A stretch of 64,000 nucleotides of DNA, taken from Phycobacter azelaicus. Lineage in GTDB: Bacteria > Pseudomonadota > Alphaproteobacteria > Rhodobacterales > Rhodobacteraceae. The translations under genes and the position numbers were made by a program. The notes under the pieces were generated by a model. It saw only the letters and a list, made by a program, of their open reading frames with translations, was not told the DNA's origin and did no database searches. The stretch spans positions 89,589 to 153,588 of the forward strand of contig NZ_WKFH01000001.1 in assembly GCF_014884385.1 (NCBI RefSeq). The letters are read 5' to 3'. Of this stretch, positions 39,377-48,177 are shown piece by piece. Position 1 is the first letter of the stretch. Every line of letters begins with the position of its first letter.

Positions 39377-39391
39377 ATTCTATATAATGAA
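39377..39391 (-). promoter_or_regulatory. candidate IclR operator at nitrile hydratase promoter
   Basis: ATTCTATATAATGAA on the plus strand, matching the 36484 site at 12 of 15 positions, about 45 bp upstream of the nthA start in an AT-rich promoter region. This is the fourth occurrence of the motif and the weakest. Confidence 0.5.
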
Positions 39392-39533
39392 GCATATTCA
39401 ATATCAAGAATTTCACTTTGGGTGTTTTCAACGTCAGATCGCAACCGGGACATGGTCATGACGGGCAGGGTAACTCTTCTACGCAAGCCATCTGTGGCAT
39501 TCGAGGACCAAGATCAAAGGTGGACTTGTTGAT

Positions 39534-41603
39534 TGTCACTGAGAACTGACCCGGTAGCCCTATAAATTGTCACTGAGAATTGACCCATGTGAACACACTT
39601 CCCCGACGGTTTTGGTTGGGGGGATTAGGAGTGATCGACATGGGATTTTTGAGTGTCATTCGACGCTGGGCATTGCGTGACAAAATGCCAATCAGGGAGA
39701 TTGCCCGGCGGACGGGTTTGTCTCGGAACACGATCAAGAAGTATCTGCGTGAAGGTGCGGTGGAACCGCAGTTCAAGACGCCCAAGCGTCCAAGCAAGCT
39801 GGACCCCTACGCGGATCGGCTGTCAGCCTGGCTTTTAATCCAGACGCGGAAGTCACGCAAAGAGCGGCGGACAGTGAAGCAAATGCATGCTGATCTTGTG
39901 AAGCTGGGATATAATGGTTCCTATGAACGCGTGGCAGCTTTCGCCCGGGCATGGCGTGAAGATCGGCATCGAGCGGAACAGACGACGGGGCGCGGCACCT
40001 ACGTGCCTTTGGTGTTCGCGCCCGGCGAAGCCTTCCAATTCGATTGGAGCGAGGACTGGGCCAACATCGGCGGTGAGCGCGTCAAACTTCAGGTCGCTCA
40101 TATCAAGCTATCGCACAGCCGCGCTTTCTTGGTGCGGGCCTACCCGCTGCAAACGCACGAGATGCTGTTTGACGCCCACTGGCATGCATTCCGCGTGTTC
40201 GGCGGTGTGCCTGGTCGCGGGATCTATGACAATATGAAGACCGCCGTTGATCGTGTGGGCAAAGGCAAGCAGCGGGACGTCAATGCACGCTTCAAGGCTA
40301 TGGCCAGCCACTACGTGTTTGAGCCCGAGTTCTGCAATCCGGCGGCCGGTTGGGAGAAAGGCCAGGTTGAGAAGAACGTGCAGGATGCGCGCAACCGCAT
40401 GTGGCAGGTCATGCCGGTCTGCGCCGATCTGGCAGAGCTGAACCAATGGCTTGAAGATCGCTGTATCGCCCTTTGGACAGAGACGCCGCACAAGGCTTTG
40501 CCGGGGTCCATCGCTGACGTGTGGGAGGCCGAGAAGCCTACGCTGATGGCACTGCCGCCGGCATTCGATGGCTTTATCGAACACAGTAAGCGTGTGTCAC
40601 CCACATGCCTGATCACTTTCGAACGCAATCGCTACAGCGTTCCCGCCAGCTTTGCGAACCGCCGTGTCAGTTTGCATGTCTATCCCGAACGGCTGATCGT
40701 GGTCGCTGAAGGGCAAACGGTTTGCAAGCATGCGCGGATCATCGAGCGGTCTCATCGCAAGCCCGGCAAGGTCATCTATGACTGGCGCCACTATCTCGCT
40801 GTTATCCAACGCAAACCGGGCGCACTTCGGAATGGTGCGCCGTTCACGGAGATGCCGGATGCCTTCCGTCAATTGCAGGATCACATGCTGCGTAAAGAAG
40901 GCGGTGACCGAGAGATGGTCGACATTCTGTCTTTGGTCCTTCAGCACAACGAAGAGGACGTTTTGTGTGCAGTGGAGCTGGCACTTGAAGCAGGCGTCCC
41001 CACCAAGACGCACATCCTGAACCTGTTGCATCGATTGATCGACCGCAGACCGACAGATCACCCCGAGGTCGATCCGCCGGACGCACTGGCATTGCAGACA
41101 ACGCCAGTGGCCAACGTCGGTCGCTATGACGGGTTGCGACAGACTGAGGAGAAGCGCCATGCGTCATGACCCAGCAGGAGCCTCTATCGTCATCATGCTG
41201 CGCAGTCTTAAGCTCTATGGCATGGCAAATGCGATTGAAGACTTGGTCGCCCAGGGCGCGCCAGCGTTCGAAGCTGCCACACCAATGCTGTCACAGCTGC
41301 TCAAGGCCGAGATCGCCGAACGCGAGGTACGGTCCATCGCCTACCACACGAAGGTCGCCCGCTTCCCCGCATACAAGGATCTGACGGGCTTCGACTTTGC
41401 ATCGAGTGAGATCAACGAAGCGACAGTGCGGCAGCTACACCGATGCGAGTTTATCGAAGCGGCCGAGAATGTCGTTTTGATCGGCGGTCCCGGAACGGGC
41501 AAGAGCCACACAGCCACAGCAATCGGCGTCCAAGCCATCGAACATCACCGGCGTAAGGTGCGCTTCTTCTCGACCGTGGAATTGGTCAACGCGCTGGAGC
41601 AGG
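39534..41603 (+). mobile_element. IS21-family element, 3'-truncated by ISL3 insertion
   Basis: The left end has two direct copies of the IS21 terminal motif, TGTCACTGAGAACTGACCC (39534-39552) and TGTCACTGAGAATTGACCC (39568-39586). istA and istB follow in overlapping frames. istB stops at 41603, where the ISL3 end begins, and the right end of the IS21 element is not present next to it. Confidence 0.9.
39640..41169 (+). CDS. istA: IS21-family transposase IstA
   Basis: About 509 residues from the ATG at 39640 ([36 protein letters not shown], an HTH). The frame is open to 39580 but that part overlaps the terminal repeats. The rve core has [22 protein letters not shown] and [10 protein letters not shown] (D, D, E). 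It appears intact. Its stop overlaps the istB start. Confidence 0.92.
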   Translation: MGFLSVIRRWALRDKMPIREIARRTGLSRNTIKKYLREGAVEPQFKTPKRPSKLDPYADRLSAWLLIQTRKSRKERRTVKQMHADLVKLGYNGSYERVAAFARAWREDRHRAEQTTGRGTYVPLVFAPGEAFQFDWSEDWANIGGERVKLQVAHIKLSHSRAFLVRAYPLQTHEMLFDAHWHAFRVFGGVPGRGIYDNMKTAVDRVGKGKQRDVNARFKAMASHYVFEPEFCNPAAGWEKGQVEKNVQDARNRMWQVMPVCADLAELNQWLEDRCIALWTETPHKALPGSIADVWEAEKPTLMALPPAFDGFIEHSKRVSPTCLITFERNRYSVPASFANRRVSLHVYPERLIVVAEGQTVCKHARIIERSHRKPGKVIYDWRHYLAVIQRKPGALRNGAPFTEMPDAFRQLQDHMLRKEGGDREMVDILSLVLQHNEEDVLCAVELALEAGVPTKTHILNLLHRLIDRRPTDHPEVDPPDALALQTTPVANVGRYDGLRQTEEKRHAS

Positions 41604-41620
41604 TGTCGCGTTACCCTTAA
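41159..41620 (+). pseudogene. istB: istB 5' part (IS21 helper ATPase), truncated
   Basis: The ATG at 41159 overlaps the istA stop. The product has the N-terminal IstB region and Walker A (LIGGPGTGKSHTATAIG), then breaks off after STVELVNALEQ where ISL3 begins; VSRYP is read-in. Walker B and the C-terminal half are missing. The break falls at the same codons (VNALEQ) as the start of the separate istB fragment at 35099. Confidence 0.9.
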
Positions 41621-43334
41621 ATCGGTTCTGCCTCAATCTGTGTGGCGCAGTGGCAGCATTCGGGCTCTGAGGAGTTCTGGTCCGGCGCGACCGTACATGG
41701 CGCGCTTGAGGGTCTTCAGGCGATTGACTTGGCCCTCAGCCTGACCGTTGCTCCACGGAAGTTCGATGGCATTGCGCACGGCCTCGATGTCGCGGTGCAG
41801 CGTGCGGGCAAAGCGCATGATTGGTGGGATGCCAGTCTCAATGGCCAGGTCGATCCATGCGTCCAGCGGGGCGGACTGGTCGCCGCGCAAAATGCCCTGA
41901 AACCGCATGGCAAGGCTCCGCATCGTGGCAAAGCTTGGCGATCCGGCCTTCAATGCATCTACCTTTTGGGCCTGGTCTGCGGTCAATTTGCGTCGCGGCT
42001 TGATACAGAGCGCCGCTGCGACAACCGGCGAAATGGCGTGACCGGTTTGCGGGTCCCGCACAGGCGCCAGGGGCAGCGGCGTGTCGGTCGGGCCTGCTAG
42101 AACGGTTTGTTCATCCCTTCGCCATCCGGCCAGCAGACGTTGCAAATGAGACAAGCTGCCCTCATAGCCATGGCGTTGAATTTCGACCAATAATTCCTGG
42201 CCGGACCGGATACCCTGTTTCCAGAGATCGGCCAGTATGCTCTCAAAATACCACGGCGACGTGGGCTTCAATGCAGCTCGGCGGCGGTCTGGTGGCGAGT
42301 CGGAGCTCAACCACTTCGCCACACTACGACGCGGGAAGCCGGTCCGACGTCCAATTTCGCTACAAGACAGCCCTTGATCACGAAGCGCATGGATGTTTCG
42401 GAAAATTTCCTCACGTGATTTCCGATGAGCAAGACGCGATCGCAGTAGATGATTGGCCGTGCTGATGTTTTCGGCATCTGACAATAGCGCCCGCCCGGTG
42501 GCGCGGCCATGCATATTCATCTGCTCTTCAATGGCCTGGCGCAGGTTCTGGACGAGATGGAAACGGTCTGCGACCTGCAGGGCTTGCGGTGCACCCTGAC
42601 GTGCGGCCTTCGCATATCCGCCACAACGATCCCGACTGATGACTTCAATCTCAGGGTGCTGCCGCAGCCAGCTCGCACAGCTTTCAACGCTCCGATCCGG
42701 AAGAATATCAATTACGGTCTGCCGCTCGAGATCGACGATGATGGTTCCGTAAGTCTGCGACTTGCGCCAGCTCCAATCGTCGATGCCAATGACCGTTGGC
42801 GGCGGGGCGACGCTTTCCGCACACTTCTTGAGGTGTCGCAGCACCGTGTCATTGCTGACACCGACGCCTAAACGGCGCAAGAGCCGCTCGGCAGGCCGTC
42901 CACCCGTGGCGTGCCCCAGATGAACTACAATGTCATCAGCACGCGAAGTTCGACGTGCAAATGGACGCGCAATTGACGAGGTGTAGTCCGAAAAAGTCCG
43001 CCGCGGGCACGTGGAAGCGCGACATCGCCACCTGCAGACCCAGAGTGCGATTGTTACCTTGTCGCCAAGTGCAGGTAAATCCTGTAGCCGCCTTTGCCGC
43101 CACCCGTGACGACGCCGAGAATGCAAACCACAATCTGGGCAGATGCCTCTGGGTGCCAAAACACCGGATACAAGCCACCCGCCGGAATCACGTCGCTTAA
43201 CGCCTTGAACCGAAACGTCGCTCCCGGGCGACCAGTGCTTTTTTGAAATCACGACTATCCCTCCCGAATGTTCCAAGCTCAGGATAGTTGCGCCACACAA
43301 ATTGAGGCAGAACCCAATTAAGGGCTACGCGACA
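41604..43334 (-). mobile_element. ISL3-family insertion sequence
   Basis: The element is 1731 bp, with inverted ends starting TGTCGCGTTACCCTTAA (left) and TGTCGCGTAGCCCTTAA (right, reverse complement) and continuing with TTCTGCCTCAAT on both sides. There is no 8-bp duplication (GGAGCAGG against GAAGTTCC), so the flanks are not the original pair. It separates the truncated IS21 element from the end of the mercury operon. Confidence 0.88.
41633..43300 (-). CDS. ISL3-family transposase
   Basis: A 555-residue protein with an N-terminal zinc-binding segment (CPDCGLHSRRRHGWRQRRLQDLP, then CRWRCRASTCPRRTF), the DDE region starting VIGIDDWSWRKSQTYGTIIVDLE, SRDRCGGYAKAARQGAP and DRFHLVQNLR. The C-terminal NGQAEGQVNRLKTLKRAMYGRAG supplies the Glu. 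It appears intact. Confidence 0.93.
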   Translation of the reverse strand: MCGATILSLEHSGGIVVISKKHWSPGSDVSVQGVKRRDSGGWLVSGVLAPRGICPDCGLHSRRRHGWRQRRLQDLPALGDKVTIALWVCRWRCRASTCPRRTFSDYTSSIARPFARRTSRADDIVVHLGHATGGRPAERLLRRLGVGVSNDTVLRHLKKCAESVAPPPTVIGIDDWSWRKSQTYGTIIVDLERQTVIDILPDRSVESCASWLRQHPEIEVISRDRCGGYAKAARQGAPQALQVADRFHLVQNLRQAIEEQMNMHGRATGRALLSDAENISTANHLLRSRLAHRKSREEIFRNIHALRDQGLSCSEIGRRTGFPRRSVAKWLSSDSPPDRRRAALKPTSPWYFESILADLWKQGIRSGQELLVEIQRHGYEGSLSHLQRLLAGWRRDEQTVLAGPTDTPLPLAPVRDPQTGHAISPVVAAALCIKPRRKLTADQAQKVDALKAGSPSFATMRSLAMRFQGILRGDQSAPLDAWIDLAIETGIPPIMRFARTLHRDIEAVRNAIELPWSNGQAEGQVNRLKTLKRAMYGRAGPELLRARMLPLRHTD

Positions 43335-43387
43335 GAAGTTCCCGAAGAAAACATAGGTTGGGCAACCTAATACAAGCCGTTACGTTT

Positions 43388-43786
43388 TTACCGAGTAGAT
43401 CTCCACAGATCCCACATGAAACGTTGTGCCGAAGCTTCCCAGTATGGTGAAGTCAAAGCAATCAGGAATGAAAGCGTCGCCAGTATCGTCCAAACTACGG
43501 CAGAATTCCTTCCAACTGAACAGGGCCTGGGTCTGAGTATACGATACCAGGCCCAAACCAGCGCGAGGCCAACCACTACGAGGATCGGAAGACGATAGGC
43601 AATAAACGGTCCAAGTAGTGTTAGCCAGGCTCCGCCCAATCCTATGATTGACAGGCCAATAGGTAAAACGCAGCACGACGCACTAAGCAGGGCAAGCAAC
43701 CCGATACCACCGATCAAAACACGGCTCGGCCCCTTGTCTTCCTTTGGCGGTATTTCTGCTTCTGATGTCATATGTTTTGATTTCAT
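43388..43786 (-). CDS. second MerT-like mercury transporter
   Basis: A 132-residue (or 127 from the second Met) membrane protein with about three or four helices and the MerT signature SASCCVLPIGLSIIGLGGAWLTLLGPFIAYR, with the Cys pair in the first helix. A further Cys is in RPRPCSVG. It is less like canonical MerT than the protein at 50858. It overlaps the preceding small gene by four bases (ATGA), so belongs to the mer operon. It would move Hg2+ or organomercury across the inner membrane. Confidence 0.82.
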   Translation of the reverse strand: MKSKHMTSEAEIPPKEDKGPSRVLIGGIGLLALLSASCCVLPIGLSIIGLGGAWLTLLGPFIAYRLPILVVVGLALVWAWYRILRPRPCSVGRNSAVVWTILATLSFLIALTSPYWEASAQRFMWDLWRSTR

Positions 43787-43965
43787 CCTTGAGCCACTTG
43801 GCCAGCTTTAGAGTAACGTTCACATGGTCGCCAATGCCGCAATCTCCAAGCGATACTAGCCCCGATCAAGCATACCCGCGATTGCAGATGCGAGTAGACT
43901 GCCCAAGAAATCGCCAACGCGCCTAACCAAATCGGGATACCCACCGGTTTGGGTATCTCAGGCAT
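43783..43965 (-). CDS. small membrane protein coupled to ccdA and merT-like genes
   Basis: A 60-residue product starting MPEIPKPVGIPIWLGALAISWAVYSHLQS with one possible membrane segment. The C-terminal half is basic with two Cys (RVCLIGASIAWRLRHWRPC). Its ATG overlaps the end of ccdA by eight bases and its stop overlaps the next start by four, which argues that it is translated. I do not recognise it. Confidence 0.5.
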   Translation of the reverse strand: MPEIPKPVGIPIWLGALAISWAVYSHLQSRVCLIGASIAWRLRHWRPCERYSKAGQVAQG

Positions 43966-44800
43966 CTGCCTTTTTGCGCTGCAGGTTCCTGACCCACGCT
44001 ATCCATCCGCTCACGACAAGTGCAGCGATTCCAAAAAACAAGATGAGCAACCCAGTTCCCGAGGATAGTAACATGCTTGCTCGTGAGGAAAATCCGACTA
44101 CAGAATTTATAAGTTGGTCTGCCCATGAAGCTTCATCCAGGAAAAGCCTCCCCCAGTAGAGGGCGATATATAGGCCGGCCAAAAAGGTCATTGCTCCAGC
44201 CGTTCGTCGCAAGAGGCCGACGCGACCTTGTACAAGCGTGGATAAACCCGATCCAACCAGCGTTCCTCCCACTGCCACAAGTGTCAGCACTGCGGTCGCT
44301 CCGGCCAAATAGGCCAAAAATCCAGCCAATGAAATTTCGCTCTCCAAAAGAAAGGACAGCCCGGCAACCGACATAAACACTGGTAGCGTGCAGGAGATAG
44401 AGGCGAGTCCGTATGAAAGACCAAATCCGAACGCTCCGTAGCGCGTGCTGACCTTGCGACAGGTTTCAATGACGGGAAGCCCAGGAAGCCGGACCGACGC
44501 AATCCAGCTGATGCCGATCAGTGCCAACATCGCTCCCAGAACGACACCAATCCATGGCAACGCTGGACCAAGCCACTCGGACCCGGCGGCCAGAAGAACA
44601 CCGGCAATCACAAAGATCAAGACGAACCCAAGCGATACCAGCCCTGCTGAAATTACCGCGCGGATTAGGCGCTCTCCTGCAGGACGACCTTCGTGCTCCG
44701 CCATTTCTCGGGCGAACCACGCGGGCAAAAGCGCAAAACCGCAGGGGTTGACCGTCGCAACCGCGCCGGCGGTGAATCCATAGATGACGAGGGAACTCAT
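43958..44800 (-). CDS. ccdA: CcdA-type thiol-disulfide transmembrane transporter
   Basis: A 280-residue inner-membrane protein with CcdA features: AVATVNPCGFALLPAW (Cys in the first helix), YGLASISCTLPVFMSV (second redox Cys) and six or more helices. CcdA passes reducing equivalents from cytoplasmic thioredoxin to the periplasm. It overlaps merB by four bases, so both are in the mer operon. Delivering reductant for periplasmic Cys pairs of Mer transporters or for organomercurial handling is a plausible role, by inference. Confidence 0.9.
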   Translation of the reverse strand: MSSLVIYGFTAGAVATVNPCGFALLPAWFAREMAEHEGRPAGERLIRAVISAGLVSLGFVLIFVIAGVLLAAGSEWLGPALPWIGVVLGAMLALIGISWIASVRLPGLPVIETCRKVSTRYGAFGFGLSYGLASISCTLPVFMSVAGLSFLLESEISLAGFLAYLAGATAVLTLVAVGGTLVGSGLSTLVQGRVGLLRRTAGAMTFLAGLYIALYWGRLFLDEASWADQLINSVVGFSSRASMLLSSGTGLLILFFGIAALVVSGWIAWVRNLQRKKADA

Positions 44801-45498
44801 GACGCAGCCGTACTGGTTTGGGCATGCAGGAAAGGCCGAAAGACCGCAGCGCCCAGTTGCACACCCTGGGCCAGCGACAGGTCAAACCCCCGCGCGGATT
44901 GCGGCTGGGATCGTTTCCAGGTGTCCAGATGTTCGGGGCTGCAGAACAGCAGCATCGACTTGCATTGGCTGTCTGCGGCGCAGGATTCGACCGCCACGAC
45001 CCCGGCCCAGACCCGAGGGTCGGATGTCGAGGCATTTTCGACTGTCAGGCCATCCGACGAAACGTTCAGGCAGACGCGGGCCCCGCAGGTTGGGCAGTTG
45101 CAGACGATCTCGGCAGGTTTGCGGACCATCGCAGGGGTGCCGAGCGCATCAACGGCACAGACGGCGTAGACTGTGACATCCCCCAAGCGAACCAGAAAAT
45201 CGGTTGGGCTGGTCGAAAACGGATATGCGAGAGCGATCTCTCCGTTCCGGACATGCACGAGATCGCGCCGTGCCAGTTCGGCAAGTACCTCCGCGGAAAA
45301 CTGCGACGCCGGGGGCGGCGCGCCGTTTGTCATATAAGACTGCAGGATTGTTAGATGCGCCTGCCTCGGCGCGCCCGAAAGACCATCCCAGCGCTCTGCA
45401 AATCTGGATTCGCTCATTAGCTCGGGCAGGATATTCCGGAGTACCGGGTCCTTAAAGACCGAAGTGTCTGGCAATATGCTTTCAGTGCTGTTCGTCAC
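44797..45498 (-). CDS. merB: organomercurial lyase MerB
   Basis: The GTG at 45498 is chosen because AAGGAG lies just upstream and the product starts VTNSTESILPDTSV. The roughly 233-residue protein has the MerB active-site motif VYAVCAVDALGTPAM (Cys and Asp equivalent to C96 and D99 of plasmid R831b MerB) and the second Cys region AVESCAADSQCKSMLLFCSPEH. The N-terminal part is HTH-like (LTILQSYMTNGAPP, ELARRDLVHVRNGEIALAYPFS). It cleaves carbon-mercury bonds, handing Hg2+ to MerA, so the operon is of the broad-spectrum type. Confidence 0.92.
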   Translation of the reverse strand: MTNSTESILPDTSVFKDPVLRNILPELMSESRFAERWDGLSGAPRQAHLTILQSYMTNGAPPPASQFSAEVLAELARRDLVHVRNGEIALAYPFSTSPTDFLVRLGDVTVYAVCAVDALGTPAMVRKPAEIVCNCPTCGARVCLNVSSDGLTVENASTSDPRVWAGVVAVESCAADSQCKSMLLFCSPEHLDTWKRSQPQSARGFDLSLAQGVQLGAAVFRPFLHAQTSTAAS

Positions 45499-45538
45499 TG
45501 GTTTCTCCTTAAGTTCCACGTGTCTGAATTTCCTAGGC

Positions 45539-46429
45539 CTAACCAACGTCCGCAGTCGCAATTCTGACGACCGGTTTGGGAAGCCGAGACAATGCCGCCA
45601 CCGATTGCTGGTATCCCGTCTCCAGCAGGGACGGCGTCCGGGAGAGGTTCAATATGCCCGGTTCGTCGTCAAAATCGGGGACAATCCGGACAATTTCCAT
45701 CCGGCGCTGATGCAGCTTGAATTCGGCTCGATCTTTGCGCGCGAGGGCGATTTCGAAGGCGCGGCCAATGGTGCCGATCAGTCCGGATGGCGCCAATTTG
45801 CAGGGGTTTGAACATGCACAGTCGATCATCAATGCCCGCTGCGCCCCGGTCGCGGCCGCGCGTACCAGCGGCGCGTTTTCGGCGACGGCACCGTCGATGT
45901 GCGGATGCCCGCCCAACTCAACCGGCGGGAAGATGCCGGGAAGGCTGACGGAGGCAAGAAGCGGCGTTACGATGTCGCCTGACCCTTCCCAGTAACAGGC
46001 CTTGCCGGTGATCAGGTCAGTCGTGACGATGGTCAACGGGATGCGCAAGTCCTCGAACCGGCGAACGGGAAGCTTTCGTTCCAGCCACTGGCCGAAGGCG
46101 CCGAGCGACAGCAGGCCGGGTCGGGAGCGCGGGTGCAGAACCCAACTCCAATTTGGCCGCAGCATTTGTCGCAGCCGAACCGTTCGCCACAGATCAGAAA
46201 GGTCATCGACGGACATGCCACCCGCCAGAAACGCACCATTCACGGCACCGATCGAGGTTCCGAGGATCCGGTCGTACCCGATGCCAAGATCCGACAGTGC
46301 GCGGACGAATCCGACTTCCAGAGCCCCGTGGCCGCCGCCGCCACAGAGGACAAGCGCCGTGTCGCCGCAGGTCAAACAGACCCGGCTGGCGTCACCGTCA
46401 GGCAATGTCTCGGCGGTGTTCATGGGCAT
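45539..46429 (-). CDS. patatin-like phospholipase in mer operon
   Basis: A 296-residue protein with the patatin signature: oxyanion loop LVLCGGGGHGALEVG, nucleophile elbow GTSIGAVNG and the Asp of the dyad in HIDGAVAENAP. Extra Cys residues occur near the N-terminus (RVCLTCGD) and in the middle (MIDCACSNPC), unusual for patatins and reminiscent of thiol metal sites. It is cytoplasmic or membrane-associated. It lies between merA and merB, overlapping the adjacent small membrane-protein gene by about 30 bases. A lipid-hydrolysing enzyme has no standard place in mercury resistance. Confidence 0.88.
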   Translation of the reverse strand: MPMNTAETLPDGDASRVCLTCGDTALVLCGGGGHGALEVGFVRALSDLGIGYDRILGTSIGAVNGAFLAGGMSVDDLSDLWRTVRLRQMLRPNWSWVLHPRSRPGLLSLGAFGQWLERKLPVRRFEDLRIPLTIVTTDLITGKACYWEGSGDIVTPLLASVSLPGIFPPVELGGHPHIDGAVAENAPLVRAAATGAQRALMIDCACSNPCKLAPSGLIGTIGRAFEIALARKDRAEFKLHQRRMEIVRIVPDFDDEPGILNLSRTPSLLETGYQQSVAALSRLPKPVVRIATADVG

Positions 46430-46664
46430 GCCCGCCTTCGTTCAGCGACCCACGGTTTGGTCTGTTCGAAAGCGTCCGCCGCACTAACCAGCCCGCCGCC
46501 AATACCAGAAGGAGCACGCCTCCGATTTTGGCCACTGGCTGATCTATCAGCGACAAAAAACCGCCAAGCGAAAACCCTCCGACAGCCAGAATGAGCCCGC
46601 CGCAACAGACCAGCTTGAGCCCGATCAGTGCCGCCAGAGTTTTCTTGCCACCAGTCTCATTCAT
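46398..46664 (-). CDS. small Cys-Cys membrane protein of mer operon (between merA and patatin)
   Basis: An 88-residue protein with two hydrophobic segments. The first contains GLKLVCCGGLILAVGG (Cys pair), the second IGGVLLLVLAAGWLV, and there is a His-rich tail (GGHAHEHRRDIA). The Cys pair at the start of the first helix resembles Mer inner-membrane transporters (MerT, MerC, MerF, MerH), but I cannot place it in one of them. It directly follows merA. Confidence 0.72.
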   Translation of the reverse strand: MNETGGKKTLAALIGLKLVCCGGLILAVGGFSLGGFLSLIDQPVAKIGGVLLLVLAAGWLVRRTLSNRPNRGSLNEGGHAHEHRRDIA

Positions 46665-46668
46665 CCCG

Positions 46669-48126
46669 TCACCCCGCGCAGCAACTGAGTTTGGCTACGT
46701 CCTTGTCGAAGGTCTGTGCGGCAAGTTTCAGCCCTTCTACGGTGGTCAGGTATGGGAAAATCGTTTCGCCAAGCGCCTTGGTGGTCATCCCGAACTTGAG
46801 CGCCATAGCCAGCGTTTGGATCGTGTCGGAGCCCTCGGGTGCCGCAATCTGGCCGCCCAGCAGGCGGTCGGTTTTGGCGTCAGCCACGAGCTTGATCACG
46901 CCGCGGGTGTCTCGTGCGGCGGCGGCACGTGGCACGTTGTCGAGTGTGATTACGCTTGTCTTGACCTCGTGCCCTGCAGCCTTCGCTTCCGCCTCCGACA
47001 GCCCAACACCGGCCACTTGCGGGTCGGTGAACACGACCCAGGGCATTGTGGCATTGTCATAGCGCATCTGCTGCAGTCCAAGGGCGTTGTTGATTGCCAC
47101 TTTGGCGCCGTAGGCCGCCATATAGACGAATTGGTCGCGGTCGGTGACATCCCCCGCTGCCCAAACACCGGGCAGCGTAGTGGCCATGTCTTCACCGATG
47201 GTGATGGACCCGCGCGCGTTGGTCTCGATACCCAGTTCTGCCAGCCCAAGGTTTTCGGTATTCGCCACACGGCCCGTGGTTGCCACCAAACGCTCTGCCG
47301 TGAGTGTCTCGACTTGGCCGTCACGCTCGATCGACAGAATGACACCGTCGTCGCCTTGCGACACCGAGCGATAGGTCAACCCGGTCTCCACCGATATGCC
47401 CTCCGCCCTCAGCGCATCGGTCAGGGCTTCTGCGACTTCTGGCTCTACTCCGGGCAAAAGACGCGAGCGAGTCACCAAAGTGACCTTCACGCCCAGTCGC
47501 GACGCCATTTGCGCAATTTCGCAACCGATATAACCACCGCCCAGCACCATGATGCTCTCAGGGCGGGTGGGCAGCGTTAGCATGCTGGTAGAATCTAGCG
47601 TTTCTACGGTTTCGATCCCGTCGATATTCGGCATATGCGGGCGCGAACCGGTGGCGACCAGTACGCGCGGTGCGGACAGGACACGTCCGCCGACCGCAAC
47701 GCCGCCCTCGACCAACCGCGCCGCGCCTTCCTCTATATAGGTGACGTTGTCATAGGCGGGCAGCAAGGCGATATATTTCTTGTCCCGCATTTCCGCGACC
47801 AGATCGGCGGTGCCTTTCACCACGGTTGGCCAGTCCACGGCATGTTCACATGGCGAGATGCCGGGGAATCGGGCAGCGGATGCGCCACCGTGCACCGCTT
47901 CGGCGGCGCGGATCATCGCCTTGGACGGCACGCAACCGACGTTCACACAAGTTCCGCCGATTGTGCCGTCGCCAACGAGTGCAACCCGTTTTCCAGCCTC
48001 GGCGGCGGTGATGGAGGCGGAGAACCCGGCAGAGCCAGCACCCACGACAATGAGATCGTAATTGTCATCGCCGGTTTCACTGGGAGTGCAGCAGTCGTCT
48101 TTCGTTACAGTTTGGTCCATTTTCAT
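46669..48126 (-). CDS. merA: mercuric reductase MerA
   Basis: A 485-residue FAD/NAD(P) disulfide oxidoreductase. It has the FAD motif VGAGSAG, redox pair GGTCVNVGCVPSK (C61, C66), NAD(P) motif LGGGYIG, GDVTDRDQFVYMAAYGAKVA and the C-terminal mercury-binding CC (C482, C483 in SCCAG). The NmerA heavy-metal domain is absent. In its place is a short N-terminus with a CC pair (DDCCTPSE). It reduces Hg2+ to Hg0 in the cytoplasm. Confidence 0.95.
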   Translation of the reverse strand: MKMDQTVTKDDCCTPSETGDDNYDLIVVGAGSAGFSASITAAEAGKRVALVGDGTIGGTCVNVGCVPSKAMIRAAEAVHGGASAARFPGISPCEHAVDWPTVVKGTADLVAEMRDKKYIALLPAYDNVTYIEEGAARLVEGGVAVGGRVLSAPRVLVATGSRPHMPNIDGIETVETLDSTSMLTLPTRPESIMVLGGGYIGCEIAQMASRLGVKVTLVTRSRLLPGVEPEVAEALTDALRAEGISVETGLTYRSVSQGDDGVILSIERDGQVETLTAERLVATTGRVANTENLGLAELGIETNARGSITIGEDMATTLPGVWAAGDVTDRDQFVYMAAYGAKVAINNALGLQQMRYDNATMPWVVFTDPQVAGVGLSEAEAKAAGHEVKTSVITLDNVPRAAAARDTRGVIKLVADAKTDRLLGGQIAAPEGSDTIQTLAMALKFGMTTKALGETIFPYLTTVEGLKLAAQTFDKDVAKLSCCAG

Positions 48127-48177
48127 TTCCTTTTCTTGACAACCGGTGCCGTCCTCGTGGACCGGTCAAATTTCGTT

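Noticed and set aside
41126..41620. The istB parts at 41.2 and 35.1 kb being two halves of one gene separated by an insertion
   Set aside because: The overlapping bases differ (GTCAACGCGCTGGAGCAG against GTCAATGCCCTGGAGCAG), so they derive from different elements.
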